The notes below the pieces were generated by a model. That model was not told where the DNA came from. It was given only the letters and a program-made list of their open reading frames with translations, and ran no database searches. This document shows, piece by piece, positions 43,556 through 52,103 of a stretch of DNA of 64,000 nt. A program made the position numbers and the translations under genes. How positions within the stretch are numbered: position 1 is the first letter of the stretch; each line of letters opens with the position of its first letter. The DNA is taken from positions 1 through 64,000 of the forward strand of contig CAMDCE010000009.1 of NCBI GenBank assembly GCA_945889625.1. Direction: 5' to 3'. The DNA is from Asaia bogorensis. GTDB taxonomy: Bacteria; Pseudomonadota; Alphaproteobacteria; Reyranellales; Reyranellaceae.

Positions 43556-45148
43556 ATGGATTACGACGCCATCGTCATCGGAGCGGGCATCTCGGGCCTC
43601 TATCAGCTCTACCGCCTGCGCGAGCTCGGATTGAAGGTCCGCGTGTTCGAGGCCGGCACCAGCGTCGGCGGCACCTGGTACTGGAACCGCTATCCCGGGG
43701 CGCGCTTCGATTCGGAAAGTTACTCCTACGGCTACTCCTTCTCGCAGGAACTGCTCGACGAATGGGACTGGACCGAGCATTTCTCGCCCCAGCCCGAGAC
43801 GGAACGCTACCTGAACTACGTCGCCGACAAGTTCGACCTGCGCCGCGACATCCAGTTCAGGAGCCGCGTGACCGCGGCGCACTGGCAGGACAAGACGCGG
43901 AGCTGGGACGTCACCCTGGAGGACGGCAGCAAACACACCGCCCGTTTCCTGGTCACCGCCATCGGTCCCCTCTCGGCACCGACCATGCCGCGCATCGAGG
44001 GCGTCGAGAGCTTCAAGGGCCAGTCGTGCCACACCTATTACTGGCCCAAGGAGCCGGTGAGCTTCGAAGGCAAGCGCGTCGCCGTGATCGGCACCGGCGC
44101 CACCGGCGTGCAGACCATCCAGGAAGTGGCCAAGACGGTCGGTCATCTCACGGTATTCCAGCGCACGCCCAACTGGTGCGCGCCGCTGCACAACGGCAAG
44201 ATCGGCAAGGAAGAGATGCGCGAGATCCGGGCGGGCTATCCTGAGATGTTCAAGCGCTGCCTGGAAACCTTCGCCTGCTTCCTGCATACACCCGATCCGC
44301 GCGCCACCCACGAGGTGACCGAGGAGGAGCGCGAGGCCTTTTTCGAGAAGCTCTATGGCGACAAGGGCTTCGGCATCTGGCAGGGCAACTTTCGCGACAT
44401 ACTCGTCGACCGCAAAGCCAACGCGCTGATCAGCGACTTCGTCGCCCGCAAGATCCGCCAGAGGGTCAAGGACCAGTCGGTGGCCGAGAGGTTGATCCCC
44501 AAGAATCACGGCTTCGGCACCCGCCGCGTGCCGCTCGAGACCAAATACTACGAGGTCTACAACCAGCCAAACGTGAAACTGGTCGACATCAACGAAACGC
44601 CGATCGAGCGCATTACGCCCGGCGGCCTCAAGACCAGCGACGCCGAGTACGACTTCGACATCATCATCTACGCCACCGGCTTCGACGCCATCACCGGCAG
44701 CTTCGACCGCATCGACATCCGCGGCACCGACGGGCTGAGGCTCAAGGACAAATGGAAGGGCGGGCCCAAGACCTACCTCGGCGTGATGGTCGAGAATTTC
44801 CCCAACATGATGATGCTGATGGGCCCGCACACCGCGCTGGGCAACATCCCGCGCTCGATCGAATACAACGTCGAATGGGTGACCGGCCTGATCCGCCATG
44901 CCCGCGACCACCAGCTCTCGAGGATCGAGGCCACGGCAGCCGGTGTGGCGTCGTGGACCGACCATGTGAAGTCGCTGGGCGAGGGCCTGCTCAGCAACGA
45001 GATCGATTCCTGGATGACCGGCATCAACCGCAACGTCGAGGGCAAGCAGACCCGCATCATCGCGCGCTACAGCGGCAGCGCGCCGGCCTACCGCACGCGC
45101 TGCGACAAGGTGGCGGCCGACGGGTATCGGGAACTGTCGCTGGCATAG
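43556..45148 (+). CDS. Baeyer-Villiger-type flavin monooxygenase
   Basis: A 530-residue class B flavoprotein monooxygenase. FAD motif VIGAGISGLYQL at the N-terminus, the Baeyer-Villiger fingerprint FKGQSCHTYYWP (FxGxxxHxxxW), the NADPH motif VIGTGATGVQTI and the ATGFD motif (YATGFDAITG). Such enzymes turn ketones into esters or lactones using NADPH and O2. I chose ATG 43556, with CAGGAG 10 nt upstream; the frame upstream crosses the hairpin region. It converges with an LLM oxidoreductase. Confidence 0.92.
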   Translation: MDYDAIVIGAGISGLYQLYRLRELGLKVRVFEAGTSVGGTWYWNRYPGARFDSESYSYGYSFSQELLDEWDWTEHFSPQPETERYLNYVADKFDLRRDIQFRSRVTAAHWQDKTRSWDVTLEDGSKHTARFLVTAIGPLSAPTMPRIEGVESFKGQSCHTYYWPKEPVSFEGKRVAVIGTGATGVQTIQEVAKTVGHLTVFQRTPNWCAPLHNGKIGKEEMREIRAGYPEMFKRCLETFACFLHTPDPRATHEVTEEEREAFFEKLYGDKGFGIWQGNFRDILVDRKANALISDFVARKIRQRVKDQSVAERLIPKNHGFGTRRVPLETKYYEVYNQPNVKLVDINETPIERITPGGLKTSDAEYDFDIIIYATGFDAITGSFDRIDIRGTDGLRLKDKWKGGPKTYLGVMVENFPNMMMLMGPHTALGNIPRSIEYNVEWVTGLIRHARDHQLSRIEATAAGVASWTDHVKSLGEGLLSNEIDSWMTGINRNVEGKQTRIIARYSGSAPAYRTRCDKVAADGYRELSLA

Positions 45149-45405
45149 ACGTTCGAGCCTGACGAAAAACTTTCATGAATATTGCCGTGAATGACCGGTC
45201 CGCGGGAATCTTGCGCGATTCTTCTCTTCGCGAAATTCGCGAAACGCCGTCGATTGCACCGGACTCCTCCCGCGAAGGACCTGAGACGGCGTGTCGGACG
45301 TGAGCCTCGCAATCTGCTCCATCGCCCCAACCTACGTCCGGTCGGTACCAATCGACGATTACGGTCCTTATCGACGATCGCTTCGCCGACTTGGTCGGCG
45401 AAGCC
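45149..45405. other. 257-bp convergent gap with a motif shared with 25.1 kb
   Basis: No gene is visible. It holds a hairpin at 45380-45404 and a 22-base stretch (45353-45374, core GGTCCTTA) almost identical to 25090-25111, differing only by two C/T changes. Confidence 0.5.
45380..45404 (-). terminator. hairpin after the LLM gene
   Basis: Perfect 11-bp stem GCTTCGCCGAC / GTCGGCGAAGC with loop TTG, directly past the minus-strand stop at 45406. No T-run on either side. Confidence 0.45.
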
Positions 45406-46500
45406 TCAATAGCGGGCGATCACCTTCTCTGCGAAGTCGCCGAGATTACGGCGCGCCTCGGCCATGGCCGGCAGCAGTGTGATCTCGTTCAATCCCATCG
45501 CTTCGCGTTCGCGCAGCATGGCGACGATTTCGTCCGGCGTGCCGACCAAACCGCCGGTGGCGCGGATCAGGTCCTCGGTGATGAAGCGGCGTTCCTCAGC
45601 AGGCAGGAAGGCGCAATGGCCGAGATGGACCTGCTGATGGCGCCGGGCCGACGGCGTCTCCATCTTCTCGGTGAAAGCGAGATACTCGTCCCACAGGTTG
45701 CGGCAGCGCTGCGCGACCGTGCTGGTGTCGCCGTCCATGCGGTAGAGCTCCCACCAATAATGCAGCGTCGCAGCCGCCATCGGGCCGATCTCGTCGATCA
45801 CGCGGTCGGAGGTCATGCTCTCACCGGGCCGCAGCACGCAGGCATAGCTGAGCGCCGCAGTGTGGAAGTCGGTGGGCAGGGTACGGCCGACGGCCGCCGC
45901 GCCATCACGCATCGTCTCCAGGCTCTTCTGCAGGCGCGAACGGGTCTGATTGTGCGAGCACACCCGGCCATCGCCGTAGGCGCCGGCCGCCTTCAGCGCC
46001 AGCGGCCCGTCGGCGGCAACGTAGATCGGCACCGGATGGGCCACATCGATGAAGCCCTGGTCGGGATGCAGGAAGCGGATGGCCTTGCGCTCCTCAGGGG
46101 CCTCACCTTCCAGCGCGTAGTCGACCTCCTGGCCGTGCAGCAGGGCACGCAGCACGCGCAGATACTCGCGGAAGCGGCCGGCCTTCATGGGGTCCTTGGC
46201 CATGACGCGCATCGCCGTGTGGCCGGTGCCGATTCCCAGGAAGACGCGGCCGGGCGCCAGCTGGTTGACCGTGGCGATGGAGTGGGCGGTGACCGGCGCC
46301 AGACGCACCGGCGCCACCGCCACACCGGTGCCGAGCCGGATGCGCGAGGTATGGGCCGCCGCCAGCGCCAGCACGGCGTAGGCATCGGAATAGAGCATCT
46401 GCGAATCGGCCGCCCAGGCGCAGTCGTAGCCCATCGTCTCGAGGTCGACGAACAGCTTCCAGTCCGAGACGCGCGGCACGACGGTGACTCCGAATTTCAT
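45406..46500 (-). CDS. LLM class flavin-dependent oxidoreductase 1
   Basis: A 364-residue luciferase-like TIM-barrel protein using FMN or F420. Diagnostic pieces: MKFGVTVVPRVSDW, the family block LGTGVAVAPVRLAPVTAHSI, GRVFLGIGTGHTAMR and VPIYVAADGPLALKAAG. ATG 46500 overlaps the stop of the next LLM gene upstream (46497-46500), so the two are coupled and may form a heteromer or act in series. Substrate unknown. Confidence 0.87.
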   Translation of the reverse strand: MKFGVTVVPRVSDWKLFVDLETMGYDCAWAADSQMLYSDAYAVLALAAAHTSRIRLGTGVAVAPVRLAPVTAHSIATVNQLAPGRVFLGIGTGHTAMRVMAKDPMKAGRFREYLRVLRALLHGQEVDYALEGEAPEERKAIRFLHPDQGFIDVAHPVPIYVAADGPLALKAAGAYGDGRVCSHNQTRSRLQKSLETMRDGAAAVGRTLPTDFHTAALSYACVLRPGESMTSDRVIDEIGPMAAATLHYWWELYRMDGDTSTVAQRCRNLWDEYLAFTEKMETPSARRHQQVHLGHCAFLPAEERRFITEDLIRATGGLVGTPDEIVAMLREREAMGLNEITLLPAMAEARRNLGDFAEKVIARY

Positions 46501-47654
46501 TCGGCGGCCATCTTCGCGCCGCGGAAGGCCGGCATGACGTCCTTCGCGAACTGACGCAGCTGGTCCTTGAACTCGGCGGCAGACAATCCTTCGGCCCAGT
46601 GGATCATGAAGTCCTCGAGCCCGGCGTACTTGGCCTCGATCGATTTGATGCCCTCGATGACGTCGGCCGGCGTGCCGCAGAACCACGCCTTCTGCTTGAC
46701 GCCGTCGCGGATCGACGGGATCGACGTCGGCGCCCCCGGCGTGCCCCAGGTGCGGCCCTGCTCATCGGCATAGCGTACGAAGCCGAACGGGGCGAACCAC
46801 TTGTAGCGCTCGTCGTGTGCCGGCTCGACCTTGCGGATCGCCTCCTCCTGGCTGCCGGCGAGATAGAGGCCGGCGCCCCAGATCATATCCTCGCCAAGCT
46901 GCTTGGGCCGGCCGTGGAGGGCGCAGGCGGCGTGATAGGCGCGTATCGAGTCGTCGAGTATCTTCTCGCCGTTCAGGGTTACCATGGCCTTGAGGCCATA
47001 GCGGGCCATCATGTCGATGGTCCTGCCGCTGGCGATCGGCATCCAGACATCGACCGGCAGGTGCTTGGGCCGTGGCACCACGGTGATTTCCTTCAGGCGA
47101 TAGCCCCGGTAGTCGACCGGCGGCGGGCATTCGAAGTACTTGCCCTTGTGGTGGAAGGCCTCCTCGTTGAAGCACTTCAGCAGCAGCTGAAGCTGCTCCT
47201 CGAAATATTCGCGGTTGGCTTCGGCATCGATCAGCGGCGCCCCGAAGGTTTCGACCTCGCGACTGTGATAGCCGCGGCCGACGCCCATGATCACCCGGCC
47301 GTCCGTCACGATGTCGGCCATCGCATAGTCTTCGGCCAGTCGGATGGGATGCCACATCGGCAGCACGTTGAAGGCACAGCCAAACTTCAGCCGCTTGGTT
47401 TGCGTCGCAAGCCAGAGGCTGAGCTGCACCAGATTGGGCAGGCATTCGTAGCCCTCGCGCTGGAAGTGATGCTCCGCCGTCCACAGCGCGTGGTAGCCGA
47501 GCCCATCCATGGTCTGCGCCACGTCGCGCGTGGTGGCGAAGACCTCGCTCAGGCGCTGGTTGGAATAGCGGCGGTCATTGGCAGGCGTCCCGTCGAGGCC
47601 GACATTGTCGAGATCGACCTGGCCGACATAGAGGACGTGGAATCTCTTGATCAT
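46497..47654 (-). CDS. LLM class flavin-dependent oxidoreductase 2
   Basis: A 385-residue luciferase-like protein, longer than its neighbour and only distantly similar to it. Motifs: LGYHALWTAEHHFQREGYEC, FGCAFNVLPMWHPIRLAEDY, GRVIMGVGRGYHSREVETFG and a VVPRPKHLPVDVWMPIASG block. GGAGGGAGC precedes ATG 47654. It is 111 bp downstream of the FadD-like gene on the same strand. The family commonly inserts oxygen into alkyl or sulfonate substrates. Confidence 0.87.
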   Translation of the reverse strand: MIKRFHVLYVGQVDLDNVGLDGTPANDRRYSNQRLSEVFATTRDVAQTMDGLGYHALWTAEHHFQREGYECLPNLVQLSLWLATQTKRLKFGCAFNVLPMWHPIRLAEDYAMADIVTDGRVIMGVGRGYHSREVETFGAPLIDAEANREYFEEQLQLLLKCFNEEAFHHKGKYFECPPPVDYRGYRLKEITVVPRPKHLPVDVWMPIASGRTIDMMARYGLKAMVTLNGEKILDDSIRAYHAACALHGRPKQLGEDMIWGAGLYLAGSQEEAIRKVEPAHDERYKWFAPFGFVRYADEQGRTWGTPGAPTSIPSIRDGVKQKAWFCGTPADVIEGIKSIEAKYAGLEDFMIHWAEGLSAAEFKDQLRQFAKDVMPAFRGAKMAAE

Positions 47655-47765
47655 GGGGCGCGCTCCCTCCGTGGCAATGATAGCGGATTCGCCGAAGCCG
47701 GTCTTGGCGAGGATCTTTCACGGAGCGGATCTTACTGCTCCACTCCCCCGCGGAGAGGAACATGA

Positions 47766-49439
47766 CTACGCCGTCTTCTGCGCCTTCAGCCCGAGCTTGG
47801 CGATGGTCTGGTCGCGCATGACGAATTTCTGGATCTTGCCGGTGATGGTCATGGGGAACTCGGGCACGAACTCGATGTAGCGCGGGATCTTGTAGTGGGC
47901 GATCTGGCCCTTGCAGAACTCGCGGATCTCCTCGGCCGTGGCACTTTGGCCGCCGTGCAGCTTGATCCAGGCGCAGATCTCCTCGCCGTACTTGGGATCG
48001 GGGACGCCGATCACCTGGACGTCCTGGATCTTCGGGTGGCGATAGAGGAACTCCTCGATCTCGCGCGGATAGACGTTCTCGCCGCCCCTGATCACCATGT
48101 CCTTGAGGCGGCCGACGATATTTACGTAGCCGTCCTTGTCCATGGTCGCGAGATCGCCGGTGCGCATCCAGCCCGCCTCGTCGATCGCCTCGGCGGTTTT
48201 GGCCTCGTCGTTCCAGTAGCCCTTCATCACCGAATAACCGCGGGTGCAGAACTCGCCGGTCTCGCCGCGCGGCACGGCCAGCCCATTGGGGTCGACGATC
48301 TTGATCTCGATGTGCGGCAGCACCTGGCCGACCGTGGAGACGCGCTTCTCGACCGGATCGTCGGTGGCGCATTGTGTCGACACGGGCGAGGTCTCGGTCA
48401 TGCCATAGGCGATGGTGACCTCGCGCATGTGCATGTGGCTCTGGACCTTCTTCATCACCTCGATCGGGCACGGCGAGCCCGCCATGATGCCGGTGCGCAG
48501 GCTCTTGAGATCGAACTTGGCGAACTCGGGGTGGTCGAGCTGGGCGATGAACATGGTCGGCACGCCGTAGAGCGCCGTGCAGCGCTCCTCGGCCACCGCC
48601 TGCAGGGTGGCCAGGGGATCGAACGCCTCGGCGGGATAGACCATGGTCGCGCCGTGCGTCAGGCAGCCCAGATTGCCCATCACCATGCCGAAGCAGTGAT
48701 AGAGCGGCACGGGAATGCACAGGCGGTCGGCCGGCGTCAGCTTCAGGCCGAGGCCGACGAAATATCCGTTGTTCAGGATATTGTGGTGGCTGAGCGTGGC
48801 GCCCTTGGGGTGGCCGGTGGTGCCCGAGGTGAACTGGATGTTGATGGCGTCGTCGAACTGCAGCTTCGGCCCGAGCTCTGCGAGCTTCACGCGCTCGGCA
48901 TTGCCGCCCGCCGAGGCGACGTCGTCGAAATTCAGCATGCCCGAAGTCTTGTCCTTGCCGAGGCGAACGACGTGCTTGAGGTGCGGCAGTTTCTTCGCCT
49001 TCACCAGGTCTTCGACGATCTCGAGATAGTTCGAGCTCTTGAGCGCCGGCGCCAGGATCAGCGCTTTGCACTCGACTTTGTTCATGGCGTATTCGAGCTC
49101 GGAGCGGCGGTAGGCGGGATTGACGTTGACCAGCACCAGCCCCGCCTTGGCGGTGGCGAACTGCGCCAGGGTCCATTCCGACGTGTTGGGCGACCAGATG
49201 CCGACCCGGTCGCCGCGCTCCAGTCCCAAGGCCAGAAGGCCCGCGGCAAGATCATCGACCCGGCGCGCCAGCTCGCCCCATGTCCAGCGCACGTTCTGGT
49301 GACGCACCACCAGCGCCTCGCGGTCGCGGAACGTCTCGACCTGGCGGTCGAAGAAGGCGCCGATCGTCTCGCCGATCAGCTTCCTGGCCGAGACGCCGTG
49401 GTCATAAGAGATTTGAGGGGCGGAATGAGCATTGGTCAT
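47766..49439 (-). CDS. FadD-like long/medium-chain fatty-acyl-CoA ligase
   Basis: A 557-residue ANL ligase. P-loop [18 protein letters not shown]5 [12 protein letters not shown]7/A8 [16 protein letters not shown] and [18 protein letters not shown], and the C-terminal [11 protein letters not shown] with the catalytic Lys. This subgroup activates fatty or branched carboxylic acids. It is divergent from phzF across only 36 bp. The LLM genes follow and may use or produce related acyl substrates. Confidence 0.9.
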   Translation of the reverse strand: MTNAHSAPQISYDHGVSARKLIGETIGAFFDRQVETFRDREALVVRHQNVRWTWGELARRVDDLAAGLLALGLERGDRVGIWSPNTSEWTLAQFATAKAGLVLVNVNPAYRRSELEYAMNKVECKALILAPALKSSNYLEIVEDLVKAKKLPHLKHVVRLGKDKTSGMLNFDDVASAGGNAERVKLAELGPKLQFDDAINIQFTSGTTGHPKGATLSHHNILNNGYFVGLGLKLTPADRLCIPVPLYHCFGMVMGNLGCLTHGATMVYPAEAFDPLATLQAVAEERCTALYGVPTMFIAQLDHPEFAKFDLKSLRTGIMAGSPCPIEVMKKVQSHMHMREVTIAYGMTETSPVSTQCATDDPVEKRVSTVGQVLPHIEIKIVDPNGLAVPRGETGEFCTRGYSVMKGYWNDEAKTAEAIDEAGWMRTGDLATMDKDGYVNIVGRLKDMVIRGGENVYPREIEEFLYRHPKIQDVQVIGVPDPKYGEEICAWIKLHGGQSATAEEIREFCKGQIAHYKIPRYIEFVPEFPMTITGKIQKFVMRDQTIAKLGLKAQKTA

Positions 49440-49475
49440 GCGGCGAGATTAGCGCGGCGTGCGAGATTTGAAATC

Positions 49476-50369
49476 ATGAAAGTCCCCTTCCAGACCGTCG
49501 ATGTCTTCACCGACCGCCAGTTCGGCGGCAATCCGCTGGCCGTCGTGACTGATGCGCAAGGCCTCACATCGGCGCAAATGCAATCGATCGCCGCCGAGTT
49601 CAATCTGGCCGAGACGACCTTCGTGCTGCCGCCCAAGGACCCCAAACACACCGCCAAGGTCCGCATCTTCACGCCCAAGGCCGAGATGCCGTTCGCCGGC
49701 CATCCCAACGTCGGCACGGCCTTCGTGCTGGCGCGCATGGGTCGGATCGCCGGCGACAGCCTGGTGTTCGAGGAGAAAGCGGGCCTGGTGCCAATGACGC
49801 TGACGCGCGACGGCGGCACCGTGGTGGCCGCGCGGCTCGCCGCGCCGCAGGCGCTCAGCATCGGCGAGGAAGTTGCCATCGAGTTCATCGCCGAGGCCTG
49901 CGCTCTGCAGCCGTCCGACATCAAGATCGACGCGCACCGGCCCTGCATCGCTTCGTGCGGCGCTCCCCTCGTTTTCGCCGAACTGACGTCGCGCGCGGCC
50001 CTGAAATCCGCTGCGCCGCGCCCAGACGCCTTCGCGCGCAGCCTGCCGCCCGACCGCGCCGTCGGCATCCATCTCTATGTCCAGGCAAGGGAAGGCGACC
50101 GAGACGTTCAGTGCCGCATGTTCGCACCGTTGATGGGTGTTCCCGAGGATCCGGCCACCGGGAGTGCCAACGTCGTCCTGGCGGGTCTGCTGGCGCAATT
50201 CGACAAGCGTCCCGATCTCGCGCTGTCGGTAACCATCGGCCAGGGCTTCGACATGGGTCGCCCCAGCATCCTCGAGGCCGCGGCCGACAAGAAAGCCGGG
50301 CGCGTGACGGCAACCTATGTCGGCGGGCGTTGCATGCCGATGATGAGCGGCACCATCGAGCTCGGATGA
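49476..50369 (+). CDS. PhzF family isomerase-like protein
   Basis: A 297-residue two-domain protein of the diaminopimelate-epimerase fold. The catalytic Glu is in FNLAETTFV; GHPNVGTAF and the DPATGSANV motif complete the site. PhzF catalyses a sigmatropic shift in phenazine synthesis, but most homologues outside phenazine clusters have other, unknown isomerase roles, and no phenazine genes are here. ATG 49476; its stop is 3 bp from a convergent gene. Confidence 0.88.
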   Translation: MKVPFQTVDVFTDRQFGGNPLAVVTDAQGLTSAQMQSIAAEFNLAETTFVLPPKDPKHTAKVRIFTPKAEMPFAGHPNVGTAFVLARMGRIAGDSLVFEEKAGLVPMTLTRDGGTVVAARLAAPQALSIGEEVAIEFIAEACALQPSDIKIDAHRPCIASCGAPLVFAELTSRAALKSAAPRPDAFARSLPPDRAVGIHLYVQAREGDRDVQCRMFAPLMGVPEDPATGSANVVLAGLLAQFDKRPDLALSVTIGQGFDMGRPSILEAAADKKAGRVTATYVGGRCMPMMSGTIELG

Positions 50370-50372
50370 CGC

Positions 50373-50786
50373 CTACGACGAGTAGGCCGAAAAGCGCTCC
50401 CAGGTCGCGTAGCCGGCGAACAGGACCGGCAGGGCGAACGGCACGGCCATCATCAGCCGGCTGCGGCTGCCGCTGCCGCTGTCGCTGAACAGGCCGATGG
50501 CGATGATGGCGGCCAGCGCCGACAGCGGCACCAGCACGACCAGGCCGGCCATGACCCAGCCCGGCACGTTGCCCCGGGACCGCGCGATCAGCAGCAGAAC
50601 GACCACGGCAATCCACAGCGCGATTGTGAAGATCATGGCGAAAGCCACCGACATGCCGTTGCCGGCAAGATCGCTGCTGCGCGAATAAACCACGTTTATC
50701 GAGGCCGCTGCGTAGAGAAACGCGGCGAGCACGAGGACGATGACGAAGCCGTAGGGAAATCTGCGGGAGGGAGCCGCCGCCGGCAT
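50373..50786 (-). CDS. hypothetical membrane protein, four spans
   Basis: 137 residues with four hydrophobic helices (about 13-33, 45-67, 76-98, 110-128) and a short basic N-terminus. No recognised motif. A run of Ser-Gly-Ser-Arg (SDSGSGSRSR) separates helices three and four. It lies 4 bp behind the class II aldolase gene on the same strand, hence probably co-transcribed. Function unknown. Confidence 0.6.
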   Translation of the reverse strand: MPAAAPSRRFPYGFVIVLVLAAFLYAAASINVVYSRSSDLAGNGMSVAFAMIFTIALWIAVVVLLLIARSRGNVPGWVMAGLVVLVPLSALAAIIAIGLFSDSGSGSRSRLMMAVPFALPVLFAGYATWERFSAYSS

Positions 50787-50790
50787 TCGT

Positions 50791-51522
50791 CTACTCCGCC
50801 GCCTCCTCGTGCATGACGTTGTCGGCGCGCGTCGGGTAGATGATACGCTCGGCGAAGCGGTACATCTCCTCGATCTCCTGTTGCGAGCGGTAGGCGGGCT
50901 TCGTGCCCCTGAGCGCCGCGTGCTGTTCGGCGACTATGCAGCGGCGGATCTCCGCCGTCATGGTGTTCAGACGGTGATAGGCCTCCGAGACATTGCGGCC
51001 GAAGGTCGTGAGGCCGTGGCCGACCAGCACGATGGAATTGGTGTTTTGAACGAACGAAGCGACCGAGCTGACATCGGCCTCGACGTCGACGTGGGCGGGC
51101 ACGAAATGCACCGGCTTGCCCAACACGAAGGGCGGGTCGAGCGACAGCACCTTGAACTCCAGAGGCGCACCGGAGCTGTAGAGCGACAGAACAGCATCGT
51201 CGTGGACATGGATGGTGGCGCCGAGGTCGGGGCGAAGCCGCAAAATCTCGCGGCTGAGATTGTGGCCGACCGAGGTCATGCGCTCGCCCCATACGATCCT
51301 GGTCGTGGGCACGTCGGTGATGACGATGTTCTCTACCTCCATCTCCTCGAGCGAGATTTCGGCATGCTTGGTGTAGGCAAGGCCATGCGGGAAGTCGGGA
51401 TGGGGCACACGCATCACGATGTTGCCCAGCGTGTTGTGGACATAGCCGCGGCCGGCGACCAGGCGAGCGTACTTGACGAACTGGCGGCCGATGGCGGGAT
51501 CGAAGACGACTGGTGTCGGCAT
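50791..51522 (-). CDS. class II aldolase/adducin family protein
   Basis: A 243-residue class II aldolase-type protein. Zinc ligands in ATIHVHDDAVLSLY and LVGHGLTTFG; the N-terminal NTLGNIVMRVP corresponds to the substrate-binding loop. Members are fuculose- or ribulose-phosphate aldolases and epimerases, or decarboxylases. I chose ATG 51522 (GGAGGAAAC upstream) over a TTG at 51537. No sugar kinase adjoins it. Confidence 0.83.
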   Translation of the reverse strand: MPTPVVFDPAIGRQFVKYARLVAGRGYVHNTLGNIVMRVPHPDFPHGLAYTKHAEISLEEMEVENIVITDVPTTRIVWGERMTSVGHNLSREILRLRPDLGATIHVHDDAVLSLYSSGAPLEFKVLSLDPPFVLGKPVHFVPAHVDVEADVSSVASFVQNTNSIVLVGHGLTTFGRNVSEAYHRLNTMTAEIRRCIVAEQHAALRGTKPAYRSQQEIEEMYRFAERIIYPTRADNVMHEEAAE

Positions 51523-51548
51523 GGCTGTTTCCTCCAAGGCTGAACCTA

Positions 51549-52010
51549 TCAGGCGAGCGGCAGCGCCGTCCCCTGCTTCACCGGCCTGAGCGCAAATGAA
51601 CTCCTGATCTGGGCGATGCCTGCGATCTTGGTGAAGTCCATGACGAAACGCTCGTAGGCCTCGAGGTCGGGCACCACGACGCGCAGCAGGTAGTCGCTAT
51701 CGCCGGTCATCAGGTAGCACTCCATGACCTCGGGCCGCAGGGCGGCGGCGCGCTCGAAGTCCTTCAGCGACTTTTCGTTCTGGGTGGAAAGCGACACGCT
51801 CATGAAGACGTTGACCGACAGACCCACCGACTTGGCATCGAGCAAGGCTGCATAGCCCTTGATGACCCCCGCCTCCTCCAGCGCCTTCACGCGCCGCCAG
51901 CAGGGCGACGACGACAGTCCGACCTTTTCGGCCAGGTCGGTGTTGGAAAGACGGCCGTCATGCTGGAGACGCTCTAGGATGCGGCGGTCGATGGCATCTA
52001 GGGTGATCAT
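51549..52010 (-). CDS. Lrp/AsnC family transcriptional regulator
   Basis: A 153-residue regulator with an N-terminal winged helix (LSNTDLAEKVGLSSSPCWRRV, about residues 19-40, then KALEEAGVIKGY) and a C-terminal RAM/AsnC effector domain (VNVFMSVSL, GDSDYLLRVVV). It is divergent from the E1 gene by 93 bp and probably controls it and itself. In Pseudomonas putida an Lrp-type protein, MdeR, stands beside a methionine gamma-lyase and an E1 homologue (MdeB), a relevant precedent. Confidence 0.9.
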   Translation of the reverse strand: MITLDAIDRRILERLQHDGRLSNTDLAEKVGLSSSPCWRRVKALEEAGVIKGYAALLDAKSVGLSVNVFMSVSLSTQNEKSLKDFERAAALRPEVMECYLMTGDSDYLLRVVVPDLEAYERFVMDFTKIAGIAQIRSSFALRPVKQGTALPLA

Positions 52011-52103
52011 TGCTCTAACTTCGAGATTCTAGCATAATTCTACCCTATACAGAGCTTTTTTCGATCTAAACGCAAGGATTTTCCCCGTCCGGAGGCGTAT
52101 CCC
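52011..52103. promoter_or_regulatory. divergent control region with a candidate Lrp site
   Basis: AT-rich compared with the rest. Two direct copies of ATTCTA at 52026-52031 and 52037-52042 start 11 bp apart, one helical turn, suiting an Lrp-type regulator. TATAC (52046-52050) may be part of a -10 box for the E1 gene. The GGAGG at 52091-52095 serves GTG 52104. Confidence 0.4.
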
